DNA of 64,000 bases from Psychrilyobacter atlanticus DSM 19335 (GCF_000426625.1 NZ_KE384547.1:604986-668985); one strand, 5' to 3'; shown: positions 48,679-57,481, counted from the first letter of the stretch. Numbers and translations: made by a program. The notes: generated from the sequence alone by a model not told the origin.

Positions 48679-48728
48679 AATTAACTCGAGTTAATTAATT
48701 TGACATTTTTATTTACTTGAGTTAAGAT
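48679..48728 (+). promoter_or_regulatory. Promoter with a perfect 18-bp palindrome and a second half-matched site
   Basis: AATTAACTCGAGTTAATT (48679-48696) is a perfect palindrome. Directly after it lies TTGACA (48700-48705) and, 17 bp on, TAAGAT (48723-48728). A second, imperfect copy, TTTACTTGAGTTAA (48712-48725), overlaps the spacer and -10. Two operators bracketing the -35 box fit repression by the TetR protein encoded in the same operon. Confidence 0.8.
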
Positions 48729-48756
48729 ATATTAATAGACTAAAAGGGGGAAGAGT

Positions 48757-49287
48757 ATGAGTATAAAGAGATTTTTAGAAAAAAATAAATGGATAATGTT
48801 ATCCTTTGTAGGAGCAATAGTTACCTATATAATAATGATATTAGTGACTATACCTACTATTAGAAATGGGATGAATGGGATAGAAATTTTTGATTTAAGA
48901 CCGATGGGTTACTCTGTAAATGAGGGCTATAGTATACTCGATACATTGACAAAGGAAACTATTCAATATTATAAATATGTGCAACTACCTTTAGATTTTA
49001 TATACCCATTTGCTATAAGTATGTTTTGTTTTTTAACATTATCAAAACTAACATTTAAAATGGGAAAAATAAAGGTAGTTAGATGGCTAGCTTTTCTAGT
49101 TATGACTTTTGATTATTTAGAGAATATGAGTATCTATTATTTGTTGAGTAACACTGTAAAACCTTGGATGATAAAAGTAGCTAGTTTTTTTAGTGTATGT
49201 AAAGCGTTATCAACTACAGTTGTTATGACTATACTTTGTCTATTAATAATTTTAAAGATAAAAAAAAGTTTAAGAAGGTGTATGTAG
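48757..49287 (+). CDS. Four-helix membrane protein of unknown function, controlled with a TetR regulator
   Basis: The 176-residue protein has membrane segments at about residues 13-34, 75-95, 105-125 and 145-165 and a polar extracytoplasmic loop (residues 36-70, IEIFDLRPMGYSVNEGYS). I do not recognise a named family. It directly precedes the TetR gene (stop and start adjacent at 49287/49288) and follows the palindromic promoter, so it is the main target of that regulator and may protect against, or sense, a lipophilic compound. Function is unknown. Confidence 0.8.
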   Translation: MSIKRFLEKNKWIMLSFVGAIVTYIIMILVTIPTIRNGMNGIEIFDLRPMGYSVNEGYSILDTLTKETIQYYKYVQLPLDFIYPFAISMFCFLTLSKLTFKMGKIKVVRWLAFLVMTFDYLENMSIYYLLSNTVKPWMIKVASFFSVCKALSTTVVMTILCLLIILKIKKSLRRCM

Positions 49288-49911
49288 ATGATTAATATGA
49301 AAATTGGAAAGAGGGAACACAAAAGAGTTATACAAAAAATGGAAATCATGAATGGATTTTTAGATGCAATGGAAATATCTGATCTACACCTAATAAAAAT
49401 AGAAGATATCTGTAAAACAATAGGTATTTCGAAAGTCACTTTTTTTAATTACTTTCAATCAAAAGAACAGGTCATAGAGTACTTCATCAAACTATGGCAA
49501 TACGACCTATCATTTAAACTAGATATAGAAGGATTAGTAGGGTCAAAGGTTATCTATGGTATTTTTGATCATGTAAGTGGACATCCAGCTGGACAACAAA
49601 TTATGAATACTCTAATGGAGTTTTTTATTAAAGTAAAGCTTTATGATCCTGTGATCATTAGTGATTATGAACTCTATATTTATAATGAAGAGGCTTATAA
49701 AAAAGGATATAGAGAGACATCACTTACCAGACTGATCCAAAAAGGGTTAAGGGAAAAAAAATTAGACGCTAATAAAGAAACAGCATTGATTAATATCATT
49801 ATTAGTGGTTTCTATGGGACATCATTTATTCAAAATTTAGGGTTAGGTAGTGATTTTAAATCATCGTACCATGAATTTTTAAACCACGTTTTAAATGAAA
49901 ATTTTAGATAA
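49288..49911 (+). CDS. TetR/AcrR family transcriptional regulator
   Basis: The N-terminal HTH of TetR type is seen at about residues 25-70: LIKIEDICKTIGISKVTFF, NYFQSKEQVIEYF. The C-terminal part is helical and hydrophobic, as in ligand-binding TetR domains (TALINIIISGFYGTSF). At 207 residues the size is typical. ATG 49288 abuts the preceding stop; ATG 49297 is possible. It probably represses its own operon through the palindrome at 48679-48696. Ligand unknown. Confidence 0.9.
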   Translation: MINMKIGKREHKRVIQKMEIMNGFLDAMEISDLHLIKIEDICKTIGISKVTFFNYFQSKEQVIEYFIKLWQYDLSFKLDIEGLVGSKVIYGIFDHVSGHPAGQQIMNTLMEFFIKVKLYDPVIISDYELYIYNEEAYKKGYRETSLTRLIQKGLREKKLDANKETALINIIISGFYGTSFIQNLGLGSDFKSSYHEFLNHVLNENFR

Positions 49912-50047
49912 TGCTCTCTTCTAATATTATTCTCTCATCCATCTTTTAATAATTATAATAAATGAAATTAATTCTCTCTTATAGGAAAAAACAAAAACAT
50001 TTGAATATGTTTATAGAATATAGAGAAAATTAATTAGGGGTGGTTTT

Positions 50048-51541
50048 ATGGTTTCAAAGGTACTCAGTTCCAGTTATATAGGTATAGAATCATATATATT
50101 AGAGGTAGAAGCTGATATAATGGCTGGACTACCCAGCTTTAATATAGTAGGGTTAGCAGATGTAGCTATCTCTGAAAGTAAGGAAAGGGTCAGAGCTGCG
50201 GTTAAAAATAGCGGGTATGAAATACCTGCAAGGAGGATAGTAATAAATCTTTCACCTGCTGGTATCAGAAAGGAAGGAGCTTCCTTTGATCTTTCTATAG
50301 CTATAGGTATATTAGCTAGTTTAGGAGAGGTGGAAAATAAAAAGTTAGAGAAATATATAGTATTAGGAGAACTCTCTTTAAATGGTAATATCAGAAAGAT
50401 TGACGGAGCTATAAATTCGGTTATCTGTGCTAAAGAAAACGGTGTCTCAGGAATAATTCTGCCTAGGGAGAACTATTTGGAAGCCAGTGTTATAAAGGGG
50501 GTGGAGATAATACCGGTGGATAACCTGGTTCAGGTAGTTGAATTTTTAAACGATAAGATAGAAATAGAATCACCAAAAGTGGAGTCTAGGAAGGAAGAGA
50601 ACGATTATTTAGTGGATTTTAAGGAGGTAAAGGGACAGGTTCAAGCGAAAAGGTGTATAGAGATAGCAGCAGCAGGGGGTCATAATTTTTATATGATAGG
50701 AACTCCAGGAGCCGGAAAATCAATGTTAGCAAAACGATTGCCTACTATATTACCTATTATGAATGAGGATGAAATAATCGAATCAACCAAGATATACAGT
50801 AGTACAGGACTCCTGACAAAAGATATGCCTATAATAAATAGAAGACCATTTAGAAGTCCCCACCATAGCAGTTCCATGGTTTCCATTGTAGGAGGAGGGA
50901 GAGTTCCAAAAGCCGGTGAAATAAGTCTGGCCCATAATGGTGTTTTGTTTTTAGATGAAGTTACAGAATTTCCAAGACTAGTTTTAGAAACATTGAGACA
51001 GCCCCTGGAGGATAAAAAAGTATCTATAACCAGGGCAGAATATAGGGTAGAGATGCCGGCAGATATGGTCCTTATAATGGCTTCTAATCCATGTCCATGT
51101 GGAAACTTATTTGAAAATAGGTGCACCTGCAGCCCATTTCAGATAAATAGATATCAGCATAAAATTTCAGGACCCCTGTTGGATAGGATAGATCTGTATT
51201 TAGAGATAAAAAAATTATCGAGCTCAGAACTGTCCTCCTACAAGGAGGGAGAAAGTTCTATAAGGATAAGGGGAAGGGTTGAAAAAGCAAGAAAAATACA
51301 GTGGAAAAGATTTGGAAATTCAAAAATTAATGGAAATATGACTCCTAAGGAGATAAAAACACACTGTAAATTAGATGATAGGAGTAAAAAAGTGTTGATC
51401 GATTCCATAGACGTATTTGGGCTCTCTGGTAGGAGTTATGATAAGGTACTCAAGGTGGGGAGGACAATTGCTGATTTAGAGGGAAGTGAAAATATAGAAT
51501 TATCCCATATTATGGAAGCCCTCAGTTATAGAAAAAAATAA
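50048..51541 (+). CDS. comM: ComM/YifB family Mg-chelatase-like AAA ATPase
   Basis: ComM is a hexameric helicase that extends heteroduplex DNA during natural transformation. The N-terminal Lon-protease-like domain (GIESYILEVEADIMAGLPSFNIVGL) is followed by Walker A GTPGAGKSMLAKRLP near residue 217, the Walker B LFLDEV and the zinc-like cluster NPCPCGN...CTCSP. The C-terminal LSGRSYDKVLKVGRTIADL helix bundle is normal. 497 residues. The presence of comM alone does not prove competence, since it is widely conserved. Single-gene unit. Confidence 0.95.
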   Translation: MVSKVLSSSYIGIESYILEVEADIMAGLPSFNIVGLADVAISESKERVRAAVKNSGYEIPARRIVINLSPAGIRKEGASFDLSIAIGILASLGEVENKKLEKYIVLGELSLNGNIRKIDGAINSVICAKENGVSGIILPRENYLEASVIKGVEIIPVDNLVQVVEFLNDKIEIESPKVESRKEENDYLVDFKEVKGQVQAKRCIEIAAAGGHNFYMIGTPGAGKSMLAKRLPTILPIMNEDEIIESTKIYSSTGLLTKDMPIINRRPFRSPHHSSSMVSIVGGGRVPKAGEISLAHNGVLFLDEVTEFPRLVLETLRQPLEDKKVSITRAEYRVEMPADMVLIMASNPCPCGNLFENRCTCSPFQINRYQHKISGPLLDRIDLYLEIKKLSSSELSSYKEGESSIRIRGRVEKARKIQWKRFGNSKINGNMTPKEIKTHCKLDDRSKKVLIDSIDVFGLSGRSYDKVLKVGRTIADLEGSENIELSHIMEALSYRKK

Positions 51542-51550
51542 ATTATATTT

Positions 51551-51581
51551 AGGCTTTCTAACTGGAAGCCTTTTTATTTTT
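51551..51581 (+). terminator. Terminator of comM
   Basis: AGGCTT...AAGCCT stem (51551-51571) followed by T-rich sequence. Confidence 0.8.
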
Positions 51582-51620
51582 TAGGAGATATTAAAATTTT
51601 AAATTAAAAAATCTAAAAAA

Positions 51621-51655
51621 AAGAGAGTTGTTTATCAAAATAACTCTCCTTTTTT
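51621..51655 (-). terminator. Terminator of the proline iminopeptidase gene
   Basis: AGAGAGTTGTTT and AAATAACTCTCC pair with G-U allowance; the A-run at 51614-51622 gives T residues on the minus strand. Confidence 0.75.
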
Positions 51656-51676
51656 ATTTATACTGTTGTTTATTTT

Positions 51677-52558
51677 TTAGTCATTCTTGTTCAGCCATCT
51701 ATTGAGAATTTCTATATATTTATTGTTTTCTTCTACAAATGGCATATGACGACTGTATTCAAATAACTCCCACTCTGAGTTGGGAATTTTATCATACATT
51801 GTTTTGGCAACAAGAGGAGAACAGAGATCGAGTAAACCACTAGTAATTAGACAAGGTTCTTCTATATCTTCAATTTTTTTTGTGAAATCAAAGTTTTTAA
51901 GAGTTCCAGAGGGACAAAACTCATTTTGACCCCATGCAGTTATATACGCTTCTGTTCCGGAAACTTTTGGACGTCTCAAACACTCTGGGGAATCAGCTGT
52001 TATTTCACCTGCGCAATGACGAACCATGAATTCGGCCTCTGCTTTTTGGTATTCTTTCGAGGAATAATCGTTAGTTTTTTCAGCCTGAGCTATAGCTTCC
52101 TGCATGTCTTTTGGAAGGTATGCAACTCTTCTACGCTGTTCTTTTTCCCATATGGAAGCAGATGGTAAAGTGCTGGATAGTATATAACTTTTGATTCCTT
52201 TAGGTTTGTACTCACAAGCATATTGGATCGCCTGCATTCCCCCCCAGGATTGGCCTAAGAGATGAATTTCATCTAAAGCTAAGTGTTTACGCAGTTGGAT
52301 CAATTCATCGATCCACGTTTGGGCATTCCATAGATCGGGACGAGAAGGCGTGGCAGATAGTCCGCAGCCCAATTGATCGTACATGATAACTGCCCGGCCA
52401 TCTTCTGCTACTTTATCAAGGATCTCAAAATAGTTATGAGTTGATCCAGGTCCGCCATGTAATAAAACCAGTGGCTTTTTATCACCTTTACATTCTCCTA
52501 CTATACGATAATAAGTTTTGTATTCTAAATACGGCATATAACCTTCGGTAATTTTCAT
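51677..52558 (-). CDS. pip: Proline iminopeptidase
   Basis: This alpha/beta hydrolase releases N-terminal proline from peptides. The oxyanion motif HGGPG (residues 34-38), MYDQLGCGLS, the nucleophile elbow GQSWGG (Ser104), the acid in SGLLDLCSP and the His in YSRHMPF are visible. The start is ATG 52558, with GGAGG just upstream; the longer frame from 52573 would start inside that ribosome site. This gives 293 residues. It belongs with the POT transporter and dipeptide epimerase to a peptide-use theme. Confidence 0.9.
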   Translation of the reverse strand: MKITEGYMPYLEYKTYYRIVGECKGDKKPLVLLHGGPGSTHNYFEILDKVAEDGRAVIMYDQLGCGLSATPSRPDLWNAQTWIDELIQLRKHLALDEIHLLGQSWGGMQAIQYACEYKPKGIKSYILSSTLPSASIWEKEQRRRVAYLPKDMQEAIAQAEKTNDYSSKEYQKAEAEFMVRHCAGEITADSPECLRRPKVSGTEAYITAWGQNEFCPSGTLKNFDFTKKIEDIEEPCLITSGLLDLCSPLVAKTMYDKIPNSEWELFEYSRHMPFVEENNKYIEILNRWLNKND

Positions 52559-53209
52559 AATGAGTGCCTCCATAGTTAATTATTAAAGAGTTGTTGATAA
52601 GATTTTTTTTTGCAATAAACTTTTTTTTATATAGATAAAAAATTAATTTTATTTAATTGATTGTAAAAAAAATCACAATTTTTGAATTATAAATACTTTA
52701 TAGATGTTATTTTAGAAATGATAAATTCATATCAAATTTAAAATTATAATTTATAAAATTCTAAGTTTTTGATTAATTTAGTATATTTATAATACTATTA
52801 TCTTCAAATGTCAATTGCTATATTAAATAAATCTTTGAAAAATTAAAAAAAAGTTGTTTCGATTAAAGGAAATGTGTTACTATGTAGTACATTATAAAAA
52901 GAAAAGAAACAAACTTCGAACTTTTGATACGAAATTCAACAAATGTGCTGAAATATAGAACTGTTTTAAAACTAAAGCGATAAAAAAGAAAAGAAAATTA
53001 ATTTTTTTTAATATAAAAATGATACTTTTAAATTATTTATCGATTACTAATTGCTTAATCTTTCACAAAGATAAAAGTTGTTTGAATAATTAATAATATA
53101 TAGTTATGGTATTTAAAGTCATTGTTATTTATCACAATTTAAAGATAATAACTTGATTTTTTATAAATACAAAAGCAATATCAATTTTTTTTAATCGGGG
53201 GGAAAGAAG
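52559..53209. other. Gene-free AT-rich region between pip and the POT transporter gene
   Basis: No open frame or RNA gene is recognised in 650 bp. AAGTTGTTTCGA near 52851-52862 has a near-complementary partner GAAACAAACTTCGAA near 52905-52919, so a stem of about 10 bp is possible in a leader RNA. A POT promoter could lie at TTGTTT/TACTAT near 52854-52881, giving a leader of over 300 nt. All of this is weak. Confidence 0.3.
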
Positions 53210-54556
53210 ATGGAAAAAGCAGGAAAAAAACCATTTGGATTTTATGTATGTTCAATGGCTTTCGTATTGGAAAGGTTTTCGTTTTATTCAGCTAAATGGT
53301 TAATCGCAGTATTCTTAGTTGCTAAGATAGCAGATGGTGGATTAGGAATTGAGCCAGGGGATGCAGCAAAGATGACAGCCAACTTGGTAGCATTCACTTA
53401 TTTAGCACCAATAATCGGGGGATATCTTTCAGATAAAGTATTTGGTGCCAGATACCTTGTGCCTATCGGTATGCTACTCATGGGAGCAGGTTACTTAGTG
53501 GGATGGCAGGCTAATAGTACCGGGATGGTTAACTTGATGATTATCTTATTATCTTTAGGTACAGGGTTATTTAAGTGCCAAACAAATGCTATAACTGGTA
53601 GACTATTCGATGATCCCGGAGAATTAGACGGTGCATTTTCTACTCAATATTCATTTGTTAATGTTGGTGCTTTCCTGGGGACAACTATTATCGGTTTGCT
53701 TGTAGGATTTAAAGGGTATTCTTTCTGTTTTTTAGTTATTGCAATAGTGATGTTTGTTAATGCAGCATTCTTCATCTATGGATGGAGATTTTTAGGAGAT
53801 ACAGGTAAAAAGCCATTTAAGATTGCTGAGAATAAAGAGGAGAAAAAAGCTGAAGTAAAGGAAGAAAAAGTTCCTTTAACTACAATTGAAAAGAAAAGAA
53901 TTGGTGCTATTGTTTTAGTGTCGATCTTCTCAATTATCTTCTGGGTACTATGGTATTTAGCATATATGCCTGTTTATTACTATTGGGGTGGAGACAACGG
54001 AGCTGCAAACTGGATGATTGGAAACTTTACAATCCCTACAGCTTGGTTTGATTCATTGAATGCATTTATGTGTATAGCATTAGGACCAGTTTTAGGTAAA
54101 GTATGGTCTACATTAGCTAAGAGACCTAAGGGAGACTTAAGCATGTTCAAGAAAACAGCTTTAGGTATGATGCTTATGGGATTATCCTATGTGATATTTG
54201 CACTGGCTGACATTTCAAGAGGAAATAACCTTGCTCCTATCGCCTGGATAATTGCAATGGGTGTTGTACTATCAACAGGTGAAATGGTATTTTCTCCACT
54301 TGGGAATTCATTTATCGCAAAATTCTCACCACCAAGATTATTAACTGGTATGATGAGTATCTGGGTATTAGCAGTGTTCTTTGCAGGTAAATCATATGGT
54401 TACTTATATGCGTATACGCTAAAGTTTGACTTTGCAAAGGCATATCTTGTTATTGCAGCAATTGCTATCTTCGCCGGAATTATCCTTTGGGGACTGGACA
54501 AGAAGTTAAACAGTTTAGTTGTAGAAGAAGCAGAAGAAGTAGAAGTAACAGCTTAA
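53210..54556 (+). CDS. POT (PTR2) family proton-coupled oligopeptide transporter
   Basis: The protein has the POT entry motif as FVLERFSFYSAKWL (residues 18-31, the ExxERFxYY equivalent with one Ser replacing Tyr), then IIGGYLSDKVFGARY and GTGLFKCQTNAITGRLFDD. 12 or more membrane helices are split by a charged loop (ENKEEKKAEVKEEK, about residues 200-225). 448 residues. POT carriers import di- and tripeptides with H+, which fits an amino acid fermenter. The ExxER motif and its position make the family call good; the loss of the last Tyr is unusual. Confidence 0.88.
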   Translation: MEKAGKKPFGFYVCSMAFVLERFSFYSAKWLIAVFLVAKIADGGLGIEPGDAAKMTANLVAFTYLAPIIGGYLSDKVFGARYLVPIGMLLMGAGYLVGWQANSTGMVNLMIILLSLGTGLFKCQTNAITGRLFDDPGELDGAFSTQYSFVNVGAFLGTTIIGLLVGFKGYSFCFLVIAIVMFVNAAFFIYGWRFLGDTGKKPFKIAENKEEKKAEVKEEKVPLTTIEKKRIGAIVLVSIFSIIFWVLWYLAYMPVYYYWGGDNGAANWMIGNFTIPTAWFDSLNAFMCIALGPVLGKVWSTLAKRPKGDLSMFKKTALGMMLMGLSYVIFALADISRGNNLAPIAWIIAMGVVLSTGEMVFSPLGNSFIAKFSPPRLLTGMMSIWVLAVFFAGKSYGYLYAYTLKFDFAKAYLVIAAIAIFAGIILWGLDKKLNSLVVEEAEEVEVTA

Positions 54557-54587
54557 TCGATCTATTAAAATAAATTATTTTAAACTG

Positions 54588-54645
54588 AAACCTATAAATA
54601 CAGATGTCTAAAAAAGCATCTATGTTTATAGGTTTTTTGTTATTT
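54588..54645 (+). terminator. Terminator of the POT gene
   Basis: AAACCTATAAATACAGATG pairs with CATCTATGTTTATAGGTTT with one bulge, followed by T residues. Confidence 0.85.
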
Positions 54646-54659
54646 AGAAAATTATATCT

Positions 54660-54790
54660 GTAAGGGCATCATCAAGATCTCTGCTCGATAAAGGGTATCA
54701 CCAAAGTATCTAGAAATTTACGATGTAAATTAAGAACTTTGAGATAAAGATTGTTATACAATCTAAGAGCCTTGAGATAAAATTTATGAA
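54660..54790. repeat. Small palindromic repeat units, related to 6780-6915
   Basis: Two units in a row: AAATTTACGATGTAAATT then AAGAACTTTGAGATAAA, and AGATTGTTATACAATCT then AAGAGCCTTGAGATAAA. Each is a palindrome followed by the same tail as at 6841-6873. The rest of the gap to ychF (54791-55090) is AT-rich with no gene. Confidence 0.55.
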
Positions 54791-55090
54791 ATAAATAAAA
54801 AATTATAAAAATCTGAATTGTGCCTGTTTGGATACAACGTTACATTGTTTTTTTATTACTTGAAAAATTATAAGATATAAAAAGTAAATTTTGGAGATAA
54901 AATTGAGATTTAAAAAATGTAACTTTCAGAGATTACCTTGTAATTACTTGTTATAAATGATAAAATTAATGGTAAAAAAGCAGTGTTAAACTGCATTCAC
55001 TTAGGAATAATTTAAATTTTAAAACTTAATTTATTACACAATTTTATAAATTTCTAAGCAATAAAAAAAATTTTAGGAGGCAAAAGAAAG

Positions 55091-56185
55091 ATGATTGGAA
55101 TAGGAATCGTTGGACTACCAAATGTAGGTAAATCAACATTATTTAATGCAATAACAAAGGCAGGAGCGGCAGAAGCAGCAAATTATCCTTTTTGTACCAT
55201 AGAACCAAATGTAGGGATGGTAACAGTACCTGACAGCAGATTAGAGGAACTATCTAAGATAATAAATCCTCAAAGGGTACAACATGCTACAGTAGAATTT
55301 ACAGATATCGCAGGATTAGTAAAGGGTGCAGCCGGTGGAGAAGGGTTAGGAAATAAATTCTTAACACATATCAAAAATACCCAGGCAATCTGTCAGGTTG
55401 TAAGATGTTTTGAGGATGAAAATGTAGTTCATGTAGACGGGTCTGTAGATCCTATAAGAGATATCGAAGTAATAAATGCTGAACTTATCCTGGCGGATTT
55501 AGATGCTGTAGAGAGAGGTATAGAAAAGCAGGGTAAATTGGTCAGAGCTAAAAACAAGGAAGCTATGGCATTGGTTCCTGTATTGGAAAAATGTAAAACT
55601 CACTTGGAAGATTCTAAGTTATTAAATACGTTGAAATTAACTTTAGAAGAGTTAGAAACTATAAAGGGATATCAGTTATTAACAGTAAAGCCTATGATGT
55701 TTGCTGCTAATGTATCTGACAGTGATCTTGCTACAGGAAATGAATATGTAGAGAAGGTAATTGAATATGTAAAAGATCTAGATGCAGAGGTTGTAATCGT
55801 ATCAGCTCAGGTTGAATCTGAATTGCAGGAGATGGAAGAGGAAGATAGAGAGATGTTTTTAGAGGAACTAGGAGTAACTGAACCTGGATTAAACAGACTT
55901 ATCCGTGGTGGATATAAATTATTAGGTCTTCAAACTTATTTTACGGCAGGTGTAAAAGAAGTTAGAGCATGGACTATAAAGGTAGGAGACACTGCTCCTA
56001 AAGCAGCTGGAGAGATCCACACTGATTTTGAAAAAGGATTTATTAGAGCTAAAGTAGTAGGATATGATGAATTTGTTAAAAATAATGGTTGGAAGGGTTC
56101 TCAGGAAGCAGGATCACTTAGACTTGAAGGAAAAGAGTACATTGTAAAAGATGGAGACCTAATGGAATTCTTATTCAATGTATAA
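55091..56185 (+). CDS. ychF: Redox-regulated ATPase YchF (Obg family)
   Basis: YchF/OLA1 is a ribosome-associated P-loop ATPase. G1 is GLPNVGKSTLFNAIT (residues 8-22), followed by NYPFCTIEPNVGMV, DIAGLVKGAAGGEGLGNKFL, and the changed G4 in AANVSDSD in place of NKxD, the reason for ATP rather than GTP use. The C-terminal TGS domain has AWTIKVGDTAPKAAG, HTDFEKGFIRAKVV and LRLEGKEY. 364 residues, normal. AGGAGG precedes the ATG. Monocistronic. Confidence 0.97.
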   Translation: MIGIGIVGLPNVGKSTLFNAITKAGAAEAANYPFCTIEPNVGMVTVPDSRLEELSKIINPQRVQHATVEFTDIAGLVKGAAGGEGLGNKFLTHIKNTQAICQVVRCFEDENVVHVDGSVDPIRDIEVINAELILADLDAVERGIEKQGKLVRAKNKEAMALVPVLEKCKTHLEDSKLLNTLKLTLEELETIKGYQLLTVKPMMFAANVSDSDLATGNEYVEKVIEYVKDLDAEVVIVSAQVESELQEMEEEDREMFLEELGVTEPGLNRLIRGGYKLLGLQTYFTAGVKEVRAWTIKVGDTAPKAAGEIHTDFEKGFIRAKVVGYDEFVKNNGWKGSQEAGSLRLEGKEYIVKDGDLMEFLFNV

Positions 56186-56251
56186 AGAGCAATATAACGT
56201 TACATTTACTTAAATATAATCTTAATTTTTATAGTTTGCTAAAGTAATAAG

Positions 56252-56281
56252 AGGAATGAACTTTTTGGTTCATTCCTTTTT
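56252..56281 (+). terminator. Terminator of ychF
   Basis: AGGAATGAAC pairs with GTTCATTCCT around TTTTTG, then T residues. Confidence 0.9.
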
Positions 56282-56452
56282 ATATACGAAAGATATAAAA
56301 TTCACAAAGGTTTATGGAATTGATTGTAATTTAATAAGAAATATGTTAATGTTGTTACAAGTATTCAAATATAATTATATTGTAGACGGTCATTTTATTA
56401 AGGTGTATAATGTAAAAAAATTAAATTTATTGATGAAAGTAGGAGATAAAAG

Positions 56453-57076
56453 ATGAATATAAAAGAGTTTAAACTTGGAATGATGCCGACAAATGGATTT
56501 TTAGTCTGGAAGGATAAAGAAGCTGTTTTATTTGATTGTGGTGGAGCCAACTTATCGGAATTAGAAAAATTTATAGAGGAAAATAGTTTAACTTTAAAAA
56601 AAGTAATTTTTACCCATGGTCACTATGATCATATCGCGGGATTATTAAAATTAAAAGAGATCTATCCTAATATAGAGGTATATATAGGAGAGGAAGAGAA
56701 GGGATTTTTTACAGATTCTGCTCTGAGTCTTTCAGATTATCTGGCTAAAATAGATTTTAAATATGAAGATAGTTACAAAACAGTAAAGGATGGAGATACG
56801 ATAGATGAGTTTGTAGTAATAGATACTCCAGGACATACTCAGGGTGGGAAATGTTTTTACCATGAGGAATCAGGGATAGTTGTTGTAGGAGATACTATGT
56901 TTAAGGGAAGTTATGGAAGATATGACCTGCCAACCAGTGATGGAAAGAGTTTATTTGCCAGCTTGAAAAAACTATGTGACACTCTGCCTGCTGATACAAA
57001 GGTATATAATGGCCATTCAGGAATGACTACTATTGGTGAAGAAAAGGAAAATTTAACGAGGAATGGAATTATTTAG
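56453..57076 (+). CDS. MBL-fold hydrolase, glyoxalase II-like
   Basis: The zinc motif THGHYDHIAG (His55, His57, Asp59, His60), followed by DTPGHTQGG with the next His and VVGDTMFKGSYGR with the bridging Asp, is the glyoxalase II / persulfide dioxygenase pattern. A late NGHS supplies the last His. 207 residues is short, as in the YcbL group. It is followed 11 bp later by an ArsR regulator, and the two appear to be one operon. Real substrate unknown; thioester or sulfur chemistry are possibilities. Confidence 0.9.
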   Translation: MNIKEFKLGMMPTNGFLVWKDKEAVLFDCGGANLSELEKFIEENSLTLKKVIFTHGHYDHIAGLLKLKEIYPNIEVYIGEEEKGFFTDSALSLSDYLAKIDFKYEDSYKTVKDGDTIDEFVVIDTPGHTQGGKCFYHEESGIVVVGDTMFKGSYGRYDLPTSDGKSLFASLKKLCDTLPADTKVYNGHSGMTTIGEEKENLTRNGII

Positions 57077-57087
57077 GGGAGGGAAAG

Positions 57088-57351
57088 ATGACTATAGAAA
57101 AAGCAACCTTATTGCTTAAAATGATGTCTAATCCAATAAGATTAGGAATTTTGAGAGAGTTAACACTTAGAGATGAAATTTGTGTAGGAAATTTAGAAGA
57201 GCTCCTAAATGTCTCCCAGTCCAGTGCTTCCCAGCACTTGGCACACCTCAGAAATTCTGGGATAGTATGTTCTAGGAAAAATGGTAAAAAAGTTTGTTAC
57301 AAGGTTTCAGAGGGAAGTGTAAAAGACATTTTAAAAGCATTGAATATATAG
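57088..57351 (+). CDS. ArsR family HTH regulator
   Basis: The 87-residue winged HTH has MMSNPIRLGILREL, then the recognition helix VSQSSASQHLAHLRNSGIV and the wing SRKNGKKVCYKVS. Three cysteines occur: Cys32 (DEICVGNLEE) at the position where metal-sensing ArsR proteins have a ligand, and Cys61 and Cys70 in the wing. They could sense metal or thiol oxidation. GGGGAGGG lies ahead of the ATG. Its partner gene encodes an MBL-fold hydrolase, recalling BigR-type sulfide-responsive operons, though this is only an analogy. Confidence 0.9.
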   Translation: MTIEKATLLLKMMSNPIRLGILRELTLRDEICVGNLEELLNVSQSSASQHLAHLRNSGIVCSRKNGKKVCYKVSEGSVKDILKALNI

Positions 57352-57359
57352 CAAAGAAT

Positions 57360-57389
57360 ATGACTTTCAATAGAAGGTCATTTTTTTTT
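57360..57389 (+). terminator. Terminator of the MBL-arsR operon
   Basis: ATGACTTTC (57360-57368) pairs with GAAGGTCAT (57373-57381), followed by nine T residues. Confidence 0.85.
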
Positions 57390-57427
57390 GAAAAAGTTTA
57401 AATTTTTTTTGAATATCATTATCTAGA

Positions 57428-57481
57428 TATTCACTTCGACCAACTAAAGAAAACAATTACTTTGATAATCAAAGTGAATAA
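57428..57481. promoter_or_regulatory. Palindromic regulatory region ahead of the fimbrial operon
   Basis: ACTTTGATAATCAAAGT (57459-57475) is a perfect 8-1-8 inverted repeat. TATTCACTT (57428-57436) and AAGTGAATA (57473-57481) form a second, outer inverted repeat. The core TTTGATAATCAAA is the same 13-mer as in the feoA-feoB promoter (13973-13985). No clear -35/-10 pair was found; the leader to the pilin start is over 100 nt. Confidence 0.6.

Noticed and set aside
56256-56456. Open frame of 66 codons between ychF and the MBL gene
   Set aside because: It begins inside the ychF terminator hairpin, has no ribosome site and no recognisable features; the composition is that of AT-rich spacer.
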